Notes: a model not told the origin generated them from the sequence alone. Numbered from the stretch's first letter, positions 34,306-47,034 are shown. The stretch is DNA of 64,000 bases from Forficula auricularia (GCA_024734495.1 JALMQS010000075.1:2968935-3032934), one strand, 5' to 3'. Translations and numbers: made by a program.

Positions 34306-34799
34306 AAGGCCGGTTCACACGGGGCATTTTCTCTTACTTGTTTGTTCCTTGCTTGTTCGAGAAACTGTAAATTTGAAGCTAGTTCAGTCAGGCTGATTTT
34401 TCGCGTGTTGGCTTCACACTGCTTTTTCAGAAAAGTTGGCCGTCTAGGTTGCGCGGGCTAGTGTCAGCCCAGACAATGGACCTCTGAGCCAAACAGCTGT
34501 GCTGTCATCTCTCAGTTACCCTCTGATGCAAACAAAAATGGTTGACAATAATATATATTTTTGGAATTTGGCAGGCATATTCTCTTTATTCATTGCAGTA
34601 AAGAGTTGAACAGTGAGAAACAAAATTTCAGCTGTTCTGTGATATCAGTTGATATATTGTGCCGATGGCCATGTCGCCCACTGATAAAATAATGCTTTCC
34701 GATTGGCCGGCTACTGCCAGCTTCAAGTAGGTTAACTTTTTTGTTAGAACATGGTCTTTCTTTTGAACCAAGCAAGAAAAGTTACAAGTCACCGGCCTT
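34306..34799. mobile_element. Candidate TIR element
   Basis: AAGGCCGGTTCAC on the left and GTCACCGGCCTTT on the right are inverted over about 9-10 bases. No target duplication is clear and the inside has no matching arms, so this may be chance. Confidence 0.3.
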
Positions 34800-36020
34800 T
34801 AGTCTATTATATCTTTAGTTTGTTGTTTTCTTGACATTGAAACTATATTTTCAAATTTCTGTTTCGCTGGCATTATTTTTTCAAGTGGTTGCTTTGATTT
34901 GATTCCATTCATCTTTCCAATTTTCTCTGAAGGTTCGTGTGATATATTTCTTTAGATCATGATAATATTCCATCGTGAAGTCGGTGGTTCGTTTTGTAGC
35001 CCCCTTTTTGCTAGCTGGTCTACAGTTTCGTTTCCTGTATTTTTATTTTAATTTGGTTATGTTAAAAATGCAGAATAAATTAAAGCCATTTGGTGAACTC
35101 TTTAACTTTTTTGTTATTTTTATTGGTTTTAAATTCTTCCTAACCAGCTGCTGCTTAAGGGTTGGTGTTGGTGATGGCCTGGCTTGTCTGTGGCCAGTGG
35201 CCACGTGGTTGCAGAAATGGATCGCGTGGCTTGGTCAACAACCGCACCAGATTTTCTCTGGCCCTTCGTCTTCTCTCACTCCAACCTCAATGGGGCTCCT
35301 AAGACATCTATCTAGCGATTTATTATCCGGGTCTGGCTTGGTTACATTTCCGCCCCCTTTGCCCTCTTGCCACCCCCGAAAAGTTGGCCTCCTTCGTCGT
35401 CGGCTATCCGTTGCAGGCACAATTCCCTCCCCTGCCAAATCGCTGAAATGGATATATATATAGATATATACTACACCAAAGAATTGAAATTACCTTCCCT
35501 TTATGAACCATAATTTTCAACTTTTCATCGAATAACCAATCTAATTAACTTCCAACTCGATGCAAACTAGGATCAAATAAATTAATTTTTTATCACTTTA
35601 TTTATCAGGTTATAAAATTTTTATTTATATTATTTTTTTTCATATATAAATTTAGGATAAGTGATTTTTAATTTCACTTACCTACATCGAAATATAGTAA
35701 TTACAGGGGTGGCCTTGGAGGGGAAAGTTTTGGTTTTGAGTGGAGCTCTTAAAAATGTTCTGCTTCTATTGGAGGTTTAGGTTTGGATATTGAGCCGATG
35801 CTATTTATGCAGGAATTTCTAACATTACCTCGTATATTATAATTTATATTACGAGATATAAAGGGAGTACCTGAAGGTTAGCTGTGTTCCAGATTTGGTA
35901 CGCTGAATGTTTCTGGGTTTTTATTCAGAGAGAATGGTCACATACAAGTTACTGCTTCAAATTCAATTATGAATAAACTCGTGTGCTTTCGTGAAAAGAA
36001 GGTAGCAGAATATTTATTGT
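34800..36020. other. No gene supported
   Basis: A 162-codon frame (34975-35463, plus) spans a less A/T-rich stretch. It begins with hydrophobic residues and ends with a proline/serine-rich part. I recognise no domain and no relative in the window, so I do not call it a gene. The rest is A/T-rich. Confidence 0.3.
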
Positions 36021-36776
36021 TCTTTCTAAAAAAGATGATAGCAGAATAAACGGTATAAACCACTGGTTGAGACTGTGAGGGTTGGAAGAAATTTAATGTT
36101 CTTTCTAAAAAAGATGATATCAGAATAAACTGTATAAACCACTGGTTGAGACTGAGGGTTGGAAGAAATTTCTTCTTCTTTCTAAAAAAGATGATAGTAG
36201 AATATACTGTATAAACCATTGGTTGAGACTGTGAGGGTTGGAAGAAATTCCTTGTTCTTTTTAAAAAAGATGATAGCAGAATAAACTGTATAAACCACTG
36301 GTTGAGACTGAGGGTTGGAAGAAATTTCTTCTTCTTTCTAAAAAAGATGATAGTAGAATATACTGTATAAACCATTGGTTGAGACTGTGAGGGTTGGAAG
36401 AAATTCCTTGTTCTTTTTAAAAAAGATGATAGCAGAATAAACTGTATAAACCACTGGTTGAGACTGAGGGTTGGAAGAAATTTCTTCTTCTTTCTAAAAA
36501 AGATGATAGTAGAATATACTGTATAAACCATTGGTTGAGACTGTGAGGGTTGGAAGAAATTCCTTGTTCTTTTTAAAAAAGATGATAGCAGAATAAACTG
36601 TATAAACCACTGGTTGAGACTGAGGGTTGGAAGAAATTTCTTCTTCTTTCTAAAAAAGATGATAGTAGAATATACTGTATAAACCATTGGTTGAGACTGT
36701 GAGGGTTGGAAGAAATTCCTTGTTCTTTCTAAAAAAGATGATAGCAGAATAAACTGTATAAACCACTGGTTTAGAC
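36021..36776. repeat. 156-bp higher-order tandem repeat
   Basis: Monomers of 77 and 79 bases alternate, each running from GGGTTGGAAGAAATT to GGTTGAGACTG. The A type has ATTCCTTGTTCTTTTTAA and AGCAGAATAAAC; the B type has ATTTCTTCTTCTTTCTAA and AGTAGAATATAC. About nine monomers make four to five A-B dimers. Because 156 is divisible by three, a minus-strand frame of 249 codons stays open through the array, but it is only the translated repeat. Confidence 0.85.
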
Positions 36777-37656
36777 CCTTACATCCCCTATGTCGAAGGT
36801 GTCAAAACTTTTGAGCCCAGAGAAATTTTTCGCCCAAGCTTTTTTTCTTTAAAATTAGAAATGAAAAATTATATGAATTTTCTCAAATTTTTTTTTATTT
36901 CTTTATTTATTTACTTATTTTGTCGTCATATGATTATTTTTTAATTTTTTAAAAGGAATTGCCGGTGAAAAACTGACCTTTAAAAGATATAGAATTTGTT
37001 TAAGTGTTGCGTTCATTTTAACCGACAGATCTGAGTAGTATAGTATACATTCTTAAGATAAGGTTGACGCAACCACTCAACTTTATCACATACCAACTCT
37101 TTCATAAAGAGAAATCAATGGGGTTGTATATATTTATTACTCATCTATAATTCATCCATATGAATAAATAAGCAAAAATACATTTTGCGTTTTTTTACCT
37201 GGGAATGTATTTTACTTGACTAGTTTCGAATTCGTAATTGACCGCTAACACTTCCGAGGATCTTCGAACCACGGGTTTAGAAACCCTTATTGCAAATTAA
37301 AATATATATTGGTCGATTATCGATATCAATAAAAAGTTTAAATTGGAAATATATTAGAAAAAAGGTAATAATAAAATTAATAAACAATATCCAAAATATC
37401 TATCGAATTTTCCAGAAATAATTAAATTGTTATCTGTTTGTTTTTGAATGAATACTTGAAAATCCAAATAATTCGCTCCTAAGCTGAGTATAGCTCTTTC
37501 AAATAACAATAGCTATCTTTGAATCTTGGACCACAAGGCTTTAGAATTGTCTCCTTAACAAAGAATATGTGAATTTAAAGGGTGGCCGAATTTTCTTGTC
37601 TAAAAGCCTAGTTTTACATTTAAGGGAAAACGCAATACCAACTAACTTTTTAGATA
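36777..37656. other. No gene seen
   Basis: A/T-rich sequence. Around 37103-37130 is a weak copy of the dispersed hairpin-family motif (CATAAAGAGAAATCAATGGG). Confidence 0.4.
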
Positions 37657-38048
37657 CAGTCGACTCTCGATAATTCGAACTCTTCAGCTGTTAACTTCGG
37701 TAAATCGAAAAAATGCTGTGTATTTTGATACGCTCGATAACTCGTAATCCTTTTCGTAACAAGAGGGAGAGAGAACGTTCTATAATTCGAATTTTTCCTA
37801 GCAATGTTTTCTCTTCATTTTTATAATTAGGTATTTAATTATCTATTGCAATGTTAATACATATGTAATTTTTTGTTCTTTTTTATCGTTTTTATTATTT
37901 TTACTTTTTTACATGAGGCTATATATAAAATTTATGTAAATTCATACATATTTTCAAAAATATAATAAAAACTCTTAAAAATTCGAAATCTCGATAATTC
38001 GAATTTTTCTTGTAGTCCTTTGGATTTCGAATTATCTAGAGTCGTCTG
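37657..38048. mobile_element. pogo/Tigger-type MITE
   Basis: The element starts CAGTCGACTCTCGATAATTC and ends GAATTATCTAGAGTCGTCTG. The ends match at about 21 of 23 positions, and each is bordered by TA (37655-37656, 38049-38050). A CAGT start with TA duplication and the CTCGATAATTCG motif are typical of pogo/Tigger elements. It is 392 bases long and non-coding. Confidence 0.75.
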
Positions 38049-38054
38049 TATTTC

Positions 38055-38135
38055 TATTAATTGAAAAGATTTTGTTTTGCCGAGAGTAGCAGAGTCGTTG
38101 ATTCATTTAGAGAAATCAATGAGGTTGTCCTCATG
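38055..38135 (+). repeat. Dispersed hairpin-family copy
   Basis: AAAGATTTTGTTTTGCCGAG then GAGAAATCAATGAGGTTGTC: the same order as at 712-780 and, inverted, 63260-63355. It lies directly next to the pogo-type MITE and runs into the non-LTR tail repeat. Confidence 0.6.
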
Positions 38136-38149
38136 AAAATAAAAATTTC

Positions 38150-38300
38150 AAGACCGGTATCCACAGATACCTTCGACTTCTACGCAATCCCTGAATCTCT
38201 TCTTTTCTTTACGTTACAAGAGTCCACCACGGACTATAGAGGTTGTACCTCCTTTGTGCAACTTCTTCTTGTATCAATATCATTATAAAAAAAATAATAA
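38150..38300 (+). repeat. Non-LTR 3' tail repeat, copy 2
   Basis: Similar to 26003-26141 and ending in an A and TAA-repeat tail. Here too it follows unrelated sequence, consistent with 5'-truncated insertion. Confidence 0.55.
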
Positions 38301-38615
38301 TAATAAATAAGTAATACATACACATATTTAGCTTAAATTAAATTTTGGTTTAAAATCATATATACAATTTTATTTATTTTATTTTATTCGATATACTCCG
38401 ATATACGGGAGTTATCCCAGTTACAATATACATTTTTATACAATAAATCAACAATTTAACAAAACTAAAATACTAATTTATAGTCTTAATTATTTTTATA
38501 GAGAAATTTAACAGACAAAAGTCACATTAATAGATAGATAAATAGTACACAGATAGATACATACAAGTGAAGCTAATATAAAGCATGTAATAATATAATA
38601 CAATCTATTAGACAT

Positions 38616-39548
38616 TTAATCGTAGTGTGAGCAATATCTTTTGATATCCCTCACACCACATGAAAAGAAGTCCAATTGTGAGGAGTTTGCCTTTAGCATC
38701 ACTCTATTCAGCCCTGTATTTTTTGAATAATTAGTATTACAAATGGGGATAAAAAAGGTTTCGACAATGCGACTGTAATATTGAGGTACTTTGAAATTAA
38801 TATATTGGAGAATTTCACTACAATCAATCAGACCATTCAACAGTTTGCGAAGGAATATCAAGTCATTTTGTAGTCTACGGGATGACAAACTTTGGATATT
38901 TAGTTCGGTTCTTAAGAGTCTAGAAGAGGGATAGTTATATGGGGTAAGAGAGTTACTAGTTGATGAGAATTTATATGATATAATTTTTAAAAATTTATTT
39001 TGCCACTCTTTCAATTTGGTCAATTTGATGTTGGACATGCGGTGACCAAATTAAACTACAGTATTCCAGCTTGCTTCTTACTAGGGAGTTAAATAGTATT
39101 TTTAGGCAGTTGGAATTTTTGAAATTTTTTGTATTTCTATATATAAATCCCAGAAGTTTAAAAGACTGACACAAATATTTTTTATATGAAGAGAAAAGGA
39201 GAGAGAAGACTCGAAGGTAACTCCCAAATCGCATATGTGATCAACCTGAGAAAGAAAGCTACCGCCTATTGAATATGATAGTATAGGTCGAATCGCATGT
39301 CTGTGAAAAGATACAACATAGCACTTATCAATGTTAAGTTCCATGCCATTATTCTCACACCATTCATATAGTCTATTAAGATTTGATTGTAGACAAGTAG
39401 TATCAATATTATCGGTTATTCTTTTATATATTTTTAGATCATCCGCAAATAGAAGAAATTCAACATCAGTAAACACTGAAAATATATCGTTGATAAATAG
39501 TAGATATATATTATTTGAATTATACGTAGCAAATCTTAAAGATGGTGT
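38616..39548 (-). pseudogene. Jockey-like reverse transcriptase relic
   Basis: On the minus strand, near 39540-39430, the sequence encodes LLFINDIFSVF and VEFLLFADDLKIY, with the catalytic FADD box of reverse transcriptase. Next come NNGMELNIDKCYVVSF and ICDLGVTFESSLSFSLHI, the conserved segments after the active site. After a frameshift near 39200 it continues with LVRSKLEYCSLIWSPH, and in a third frame (39038-38616) with LKEWQNKFLKIISYKF and a terminal stretch. At least two frameshifts break it. The N-terminal part of the polymerase and the endonuclease are missing. Confidence 0.75.
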
Positions 39549-40225
39549 TTGTAAAACAACAAATAATGCAATTGATTCTTTAATTTATTATATTGTAAGG
39601 GTTTAAGCCCCTTTTCTGCTTTTTGCTGGCCTCCTTTTTTCTTGCATGTTGCAGAACCAGCCCTTTTGGGCTCGATTATACCTTTGTATACATTCTGAGG
39701 TTGGCAGCAATGGTGGGACCGGCTCTCCGTTACAGGAGACGAGCGCATCCACACATCCACACTGATGGACAGACATTCAAACCGACTACATCTATTTATC
39801 ATATACTCGGCCAACCTGGATCATCATTCACCATTGTTTGGTTCTGCTTTTCTCAATTGCTACTGAAGTGCCACACTGAAGTTTGACCAGAGGACCCACC
39901 ATCAAATCTTGACAATATCAATTTACATTTGTTTAGTTTATATAAATTCAACTTCATAAAAACATCTTTCTTTAAATTAATTTTATAATATTCACCTTAG
40001 GGATCTCTCTCAATTCAAACCTTTTTCTTTAATTATATTCAATACAACATCTATCTATTTTTTGTCATTTAATTCCGGTTAAATAAAATAGATAAAAACA
40101 AATATTTTTCTTTTCTTTAATTTTTTCTATTTTAAATTATTAAGACATCATCCAGAGTGCTAACTACCATCAAAAAAATGTGTTTATGTGGGAACCAAAT
40201 ATTACATTTTCAACTTAGGGCCCTT
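39549..40225. other. No gene supported
   Basis: A GC-richer patch (39600-39900) with frames on both strands shows no recognisable domain; it may be a fragment of another mobile element. The rest is A/T-rich. Confidence 0.3.
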
Positions 40226-40226
40226 A

Positions 40227-41691
40227 AGGTAGTTGTTCCGCCAAATGGGGTTTCTTACGATTTTTTTGAAATTTAGACAGCTTATTATTTAAATATTTCT
40301 TCATCGATTGGTAGCAAAACGAAATTTATTAACAATATAGTTCCGGAGATATTAAATTTCAAAAAAGAGTTTTTCAGACTCTTATACACTATACGGGATA
40401 TCGAAAAATTTACATACATATTTAATTATAATTAAGAAACCGTTCTTACCATTTTTGTAAAAAAATAAACCAACATTAAACAATAACTAATACATATTTA
40501 AGACAATTTTGATTCAAAGTTACAACACAGTTTCTGAGATAATAATGAATAAATAATGAAAAATGTATAAAAAAAAAATTTACACTAAAAACAATTTGGC
40601 AACAGCGCATTTTATTTAACCAGCGAAAGTTATATAAAGCGCGCATGCGCTAGATTTTTTTCAAAATTTTAATTTTCATAAGGGGTAACGTAGGCGTTGA
40701 TTACATTAGTTAATAAAAATTTTTAAGAAAAAAATAAAAAACCGACTTCAAAAATTAAATGCAACAAATAAAAATACACTAAAAGGTATAAAATAATTAT
40801 TATCTTATTTAGTTACAACTAAACGACGAAATATTAACACGAAATTACTTTTTAAAGTCGGTGCCAAACAAACTATACCTATAAGCGAGCGTACCCGACA
40901 AAAGTACTAAGTAAGATCCGTCGAGTGCGATTCATAAAAGGTATATGTTTGGCACCAACTTCAAAAAGTAATTTCGTGTTAATATTTCGTCGTTTAGTTG
41001 TAACTAAATAAGATAATAATTATTTTATACCTTTTAGTGTATTTTATTTGTTGCATTTAATTTTTTGAAGTCGGTTTTTATTTTTTTCTTAAAAATTTTT
41101 ATTTTTTCTTTTTAGTGATGTTATTAATAGTGATTATATCATCAGAACTTGACCAAATTAATATGACACCATCCCTAAGACACCCTCTTTCGGATAAAAA
41201 AAGAACCATCGAAATCGGTTCATAAACAAAGAGGTTAGGTCTAAACAAACATAATAAAAAAGGTCTAATACCAATGAAAAAAAATCGAAAAAAAATGGGA
41301 CCAATCGGAAGCTAGACTGGATCAAATGCAAAAAAAATTTCAAAATCGGTTGACAATTGGCGGAGATATGAGGTAACATAGGCACAAAAAAAAAAAAAAA
41401 AAAAAATTCAGTCGAATAGAGAACCTCCTCCTTTTTTGAAGTCGGTTAAAAAATAACAAAACGATTTTTATAGAAATAAATCCACCTTGAAAATGTATTT
41501 TATCTGTCATTTTAATATAAAAATATTCAATCTCTTACAATGGTGCCAGATTTGTCAAACGAGCACGGGATTGGCTAGAATCGGTACATGAACAGCAAAA
41601 AGTTTTGGGCTTATGAATTATGAATCCTTATTGTCTGTTCTAAATACTCTGGCATTAACTTTTTGCTAGTATTGTCGCGAAACAACTACCT
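40227..41691. mobile_element. TA-flanked TIR element, family 1, long copy
   Basis: The element starts AGGTAGTTGTTCCGCC and ends CGCGAAACAACTACCT, each next to TA (40225-40226, 41692-41693). Its right end, read inward, is TTTCGCGACAAT then AAAAAGTT, which matches the left end of the element at 59003. It is about 1.47 kb. No transposase was recognised. A large hairpin (40713-41104) and a sequence ending TTTTTTGAAGTCGGTT (to 41451) lie inside it. Confidence 0.7.
40713..41104. mobile_element. Foldback MITE with 165-bp arms
   Basis: Left arm 40713-40882 (with AAACCGACTTCAAAAATTAA and AACGACGAAATATTAACACG) is mirrored almost perfectly by 40939-41104. The loop is about 56 bases. AACCGACTTCAAAAA-type ends are common in arthropod repeats. 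A third copy of the end motif, TTTTTTGAAGTCGGTT, lies at 41436-41451, so the original element may extend to there. Confidence 0.8.
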
Positions 41692-41693
41692 TA

Positions 41694-42600
41694 AACCCTT
41701 ATAATATTATGTTGATTTATAATATATATAATCTAAAATATTTTTAATATTTATTATCATTTGTGTAATTTAAATAAAATTTGCTTGAATTTTTATTTAA
41801 TTTCAAAATTTAAATGTTTAAAAAATAATGATTTGAACATAATATAGCGAAAGTATATAATCCTAAATGGAATGAATACAAACATTCTTTGTCTAATATA
41901 CTTTAATTGAATAATTTAAACACCCACCTTAATTTCTTTGTACAAATATTTCTGCTAATACTAATTTGGATGATAAAAGGAAAAATCAAGTCCGTTTAAA
42001 AAAATATTACCTTTTGAAAATTACCCTCCTTCTATTTACTTTCTATTAATTCTTTTCAAAGACAAAGAGAGCCATTTTTTTTGCTTTTTCTGTAAGAAAT
42101 TAATTTTCACCTGAGCATTTTTCATTTTATATAGCTATGTATTTAAAAACTTGAATTGATTTAGCAACGTTTTAACAATTTTTAATAAAGAGATAGAGAA
42201 AAAAGCGGCTCCCCTTAAACCATAGCTTTAATTCTTGAAAATCAGCCCCTGTTTCTACCCAGAAGAAAATAAATTGGAGTTTCTTCCTTTGACTCGGTCT
42301 CGCCGGAAGCTTGGGCTAGCTCTCTGCTTGATTGAATCCAATCAACCATTTAGAATGAGAGTAAATTTTTGACCAAAACGAAATTCACTTGTGCGTAAGA
42401 GTCTAAGCGAATTTATTAACAATAATTTTTTCCAAAAATTCCATTCTCGCGCATTTTCACTTGAATGTCACTTTTGTTTCTTCATTTTATGACTATTTCT
42501 TCTTCAAATTTCCTTTTAAAAAGTAAAACAGGACCCCTATTAATCTCCATACGATGTCTGTCAAAACATGTAGATTGTAAACTAAATAAATATACATAAA
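41694..42600. other. No gene seen
   Basis: A/T-rich sequence with no recognisable coding region or repeat. Confidence 0.4.
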
Positions 42601-42604
42601 TAAA

Positions 42605-42670
42605 AACTTGAAATAAAGAGAGGAATCAATGAGGTTGTCCTCTGCTTGATTCAAATAAACATATAATATA
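42605..42670 (+). repeat. Dispersed hairpin-family copy
   Basis: GAGGAATCAATGAGGTTGTC followed by CTCTGCTTGATTCAAATAAA: a short copy of the motif seen at 712-816 and 62092-62145. Confidence 0.6.
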
Positions 42671-43057
42671 CATAGTATAGGTATACTCTATATACCCAAA
42701 TATATATATATGTATATATATATTAGGGTGCCCATTATTTTGGGTATTTTCGAATTTTTACACTCGCAGAAGCTCATATGGCTCGAAATAAATAAAAAAA
42801 AATATCCCCAAAGTTTCAACCCCCTATCTCAATTTTAACCTGTGCCTCAGAGCGATTAAGTTTTCCATCTAAATAACATGGGGTTTTTGGCATTGAACGA
42901 TCAATTTTTTATTCGGACCAAAGCAATAGTTTAAAAAATTTGAAAATCTGTAGACTTTATCCTTATAATAGTAGCTACCCTTCAGAATCTTTACAGATTT
43001 GTAGCTATTATAATTTTGGAGTCTATAACTTATTAACACTAAGATATTTATCTAGAT

Positions 43058-44029
43058 CAGTGGTGCCCAACCCTTTTTTGTCTGCGGGCCGGATTCAACA
43101 TGACATAGGATCTCGCGGGCCGGATTCTTTATAATTGTATATCTTAGGGGCACCTTTAATTAAAAAAACGCAACATTTTCAATGAATTCATGAATATTTT
43201 TGTGCTGATTCAATTTTTTTTTTCAAAATATTTGTAAATTTAATGAAAATATTACGTTTTTAAATTAATGGTGCGGCTAAAATATACAATCCTTTTTATT
43301 AGGATATCATTAAGATATCTAGTTGTTTTTTAATCATTGTAATTTGAATACATTTAAAAGATTGCTGATACCTGAATTAAACGAAATCATAAATTTGGGT
43401 TAAGATTAAAAAAAGACAAAATCTGTACTCACGATTTATTAATGTGAAGTCTGATGTTGCTTTTCAGAAACTAATTTTTGAATATTTGGCACAAGTTGGG
43501 TAACATTTCTCCTTAATATAGAATGAAGGTGATCATCTGAAAGCCGAGCGCGAGACGATGGTTTAGCTCTTTTTAAAGTAGAAAATGTTTGTTCACAAAT
43601 ATATGTACTTCCAAACGCCGTCGTCATTTTCATTTCAAATTTCCTCAAATTAGGATAAGTGTCTAACGCTGCATAAAAATCTGGTAAAGATTTTTCGCGA
43701 AAAAGATCTTTAAATGGCGTTTGGCATTGTAATTCTATTAATTTTATTTGTAAATCATCTGGGGCCGTAGAAACGTCCACTGAAAAAGGAATTTCAATCA
43801 AGTGTATTTCATTTTTAATCCGGTGAAAATCTGTAAATCTATCTTCGAAATTTTTGCTGAGTAATTGCATCATCTTGGTAATTTTTTCTTTTGGAAAACG
43901 ATAATATGATTTATAATTTTTTTAGATATTTTACAAAAAATACATATTTAGTGTCAACTCGCTCGGGGGCCGGATTGAGCCTCTTCGTGGGCCGGATCCG
44001 GCCCGCGGGCCGTAGGTTGGGCACCGCTG
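43058..44029. mobile_element. hAT element with 8-bp target duplication
   Basis: The element starts CAGTGGTGCCCAACCC and ends GGTTGGGCACCGCTG, bordered on both sides by ATCTAGAT (43050-43057, 44030-44037). It is 972 bases long and keeps the C-terminal part of a transposase gene on the minus strand. It is an internally deleted copy in the centre of the foldback 42723-44340. Confidence 0.9.
43439..43873 (-). pseudogene. hAT transposase, C-terminal part
   Basis: The 144-codon frame ends with a typical hAT dimerisation region: YPNLRKFEMKMTTAFGSTYI followed by CEQTFSTLKRAKPSSRARLS and DDHLHSILR (about residues 75-130). The upstream DNA-binding and catalytic parts of a full transposase (600 or more residues) are missing. 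The reading therefore starts inside the old gene. The preserved part mediates dimer formation in intact relatives; alone it is not a transposase. Confidence 0.75.
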
Positions 44030-44337
44030 ATCTAGATGTAACTCTAAAATTATAATAACTAAAAATCTGAAAAAACTCTGAAGGATAGCTGCTATTATAA
44101 GGGTAAAGTCTACAGAGTTTTAAATTTTTTGAAATATTACTTTGTCCGGAATAAAAAATTGATCGTTCAATGCCAAAAACCCCATGTTATTTAGATGGGA
44201 AACTTGCATCGCTCTGAGGCACAGGTTAAAATTGAGATAGGGGCTTGAAACTTGGAAGATAATTTTTTTATTTATTTCGAACCATATGAGCCTCTGCCAG
44301 CGTAAAAATTCCAAAATACCCAAAATAAGGGCCACAC

Positions 44338-44373
<36 letters not shown>

Positions 44374-46921
44374 TGTGACAAATTGGACTTACAAAACTTA
44401 AATAAGTAAGTTTTGTTTCGTCCGATTTGCGCTCTAACTTACCAATTGCCACACTCTCCCTCAATATTGACTATTCGACAACATTGAGCAAGTTGTAGCA
44501 ACTGATTAGTTTACGAGCAGGTGTAACTCAGGGAGGTTATCGAAAATAAAGACAAGATTAGTCCTCTAAAAGGGGACTAATCTTATTAAAGTCGCAATGC
44601 TGAAATTTAAGGTGTTAAATTGGTAATCTGCTTCGCTAATAGTTACGACTTTAATCGCCTGAGCTGTTGTTTTCCGACCTGACCTATTCGCTGGTTAAAC
44701 TTCCTATTGTATGGGAGGATGCTGTCCTGAAATGGATTAAGCTAAAATCTAGTTGTTGTGGTTGTGTCAAAGAAGTAATAAGACAAACACCTCAACTTTT
44801 ACTGAAAATTCGCCCGAATGGGAGTGACAAATTACCTGTGTTCGGATGCTGAAAGAAAATCTTAATTGTAACGGAATTTGGTTTATTTTCAATAAAAACA
44901 AATCAGATAAGTTAACTAAAATTTATGAAATGAGTTTTATTGATATTACTAAAAGGATTCCTTTTGTTTGTTTATAATTAATTGAATTTAAATCCTTTTT
45001 TGCAAAATTAAAATTAAACAAAAGGTTAAACCTTATGAAATTATGATAAATTGGTTTGATTGTTATAATTCAATTGTATTTAATTTTTCTTAAATAAAAT
45101 GAAAACTTATTTTGAAATTAATAATAAAATTTAAAGTTCAAATTTCCTCTATTAAGTTTGCCAAATTTTAATACAATGTTTATTTATTTTTTACGTCTAA
45201 TTTTTATATCAACACAATTTGAATTAATTATTTTCCTTTATAAACAAATCACATCAATCATTTTATATTTATCAAATTAAATAAATTATAATGACTTATT
45301 TCTTTTAATTAGACTTATTTATACTTTTAGTCGTTATATTTACTTATATTCTATTTTAATTTATAACAATTCAGGTTCATATATTTGTCTTATTATTATT
45401 AATTCTTATTGGTTTGTTTAATTAAAGAAACATAAAATATATTGGTCATCTGACTTGATTTGTTATTTTCAAGTTCCGAGAAATTTGATTATAATGTTTA
45501 CTTATTATAGGCTAAAAATTATTTTTTATACAATTAATTTCATATCAATAATTAGCTGAAATGGGCTTGTCGCACTACACATATGTAGAGTAATTAATTT
45601 ATCCCCTTTAATAAGGGTTGGTTATACTAAATATTAAGTTATTTTATTATTGATTTCTTTTATGGAAAATATTAAATAAATTATTTTATATTTGAATATC
45701 TCTTCGATACAGATGTTTTCTTCGGCTCCTTCAATATTACTGGGTCATCCGTCTGTCCCATGCGCGATTGTGACTATATTTCTAATCTAGCCGATCAGCT
45801 GATTTCGGGAGAGCTTCCTTATCCCTCTTTAGGGGAACCGTGCACTTCACTGAAATCAAATGTTCAGGAGTGGGCGGTATCAGTGACGCTAATTTATAAT
45901 TACTATTTAGCAATCCGCTGGTTAATTAGATCAGATACACTAAATTATTAATGGTGGACGCCATTTTGACTCTGTTCTAGGATTTCAAATTTTTTGTATT
46001 AATAAAATTAAGATAAAATTTACTGAGTTTAAGTTATTAATTAAATAGACAAAATTAATTATGTGTTTTGACTCGACACCCATCCAATCTAATATATTGT
46101 ATTAATATTTATTTTTTCTTTATTTAAAGTTACTTCCGGTGACCAACATACTTATATTAATTTCTTTAATTATACATCCAATTATAGGCTATTAATTGAC
46201 ATATCATTTACAAATTAGTAATTAATTTCAAATTTATCATTGAAGTGAACCTCTTTTACTTTCAATTGTTTGTTTTATTCAATCCGACTCTAGGCCCATT
46301 TTATGGTATATTAGTACCTTGGGTCAAGATTGTGCTCTATGCCTATTATAATTTAATAGTTAATTCAGTTCATTCATTATAGAATGGACCAAGTACTTAT
46401 CTGGTCAATTCATCAAGTCTGGTACCCTTAATAGCACTTCCACGTGGCCGGCAGTCTTGAATTTTGGATAACTCCCAGATCACAGCTATTTTCTTGAAAA
46501 TATCAATAGCACGTAATATAGAATCACTGGATGTTTTCACAGAACACTTAAGATCACGATAAAACGTTAGATTGATCGAGATATACTTGGATTTTCAAAT
46601 ATCACAGATGGGTTTTTTAAGTAGGTCAGCAGCCCACGTGCGTTACATATGAAGGTCACAGGCAAAGAGAGCGAGTTCATTCTCCGGGCACGCTAATTGC
46701 TGGCTCCCTGGTTGACCTAATTACCCAATTAGCCACTGAGGGCGACTCCATTCAGACTTGGATTTTAATTAGTACTTCTCTCTCGCTAGATGTCCGTCAA
46801 GTTCACTTTTTCGATATAATTTCAAATAATAAATCATACATCACTTTGAATTGTCATTCAAATGCAAAAAAAATATTACAATTATATGAATTCAATTAAT
46901 AACAAAGCCTGATTCGTCACA
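44374..46921. mobile_element. LTR-like block, possible solo LTR
   Basis: The block starts TGTGACAAATTGG and ends GATTCGTCACA, an inverted TGTGAC/GTCACA pair as at LTR ends. It spans 2.55 kb of A/T-rich DNA without a gene. A perfect small hairpin (AAGATTAGTCC...GGACTAATCTT) lies near 44552-44582. Flanks are TA-rich, so no target duplication can be judged. A DNA element with these ends is an alternative. Confidence 0.35.
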
Positions 46922-47034
46922 TTATATATAAATTTACTACAATGCCCATCTGTCTGATTCTTTGGGGAATCGAAAGAGATGAATTTTGTTTAGATATTGA
47001 ATAATAAATTTTATTTAGAATGTTTATATATTAA

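Larger units (their letters stand above)
42723..44340. mobile_element. Foldback element with about 300-bp arms
   Basis: The left arm starts TTAGGGTGCCCATTATTTTG (next to TA at 42721-42722). The right arm ends with the matching inverse, CAAAATAAGGGCCACACTAA (next to TA at 44341-44342). The arms 42723-43049 and 44038-44340 pair along most of their length, including CATGGGGTTTTTGGCATTGA against its inverse. A hAT element fills the loop. There is no coding sequence of its own. Confidence 0.8.

Noticed and set aside
34975..35463. 162-codon plus-strand frame
   Set aside because: No recognisable domain, no codon pattern that sets it apart, and no supporting neighbour. It remains an unassigned frame.
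35938..36687. 249-codon minus-strand frame with a repeated 52-residue pattern
   Set aside because: It is the translation of the 156-base tandem repeat; period divisibility alone keeps it open, and there is no domain or start context.
39536..39886. Overlapping frames on both strands
   Set aside because: They overlap each other on opposite strands without any domain; composition alone explains them.
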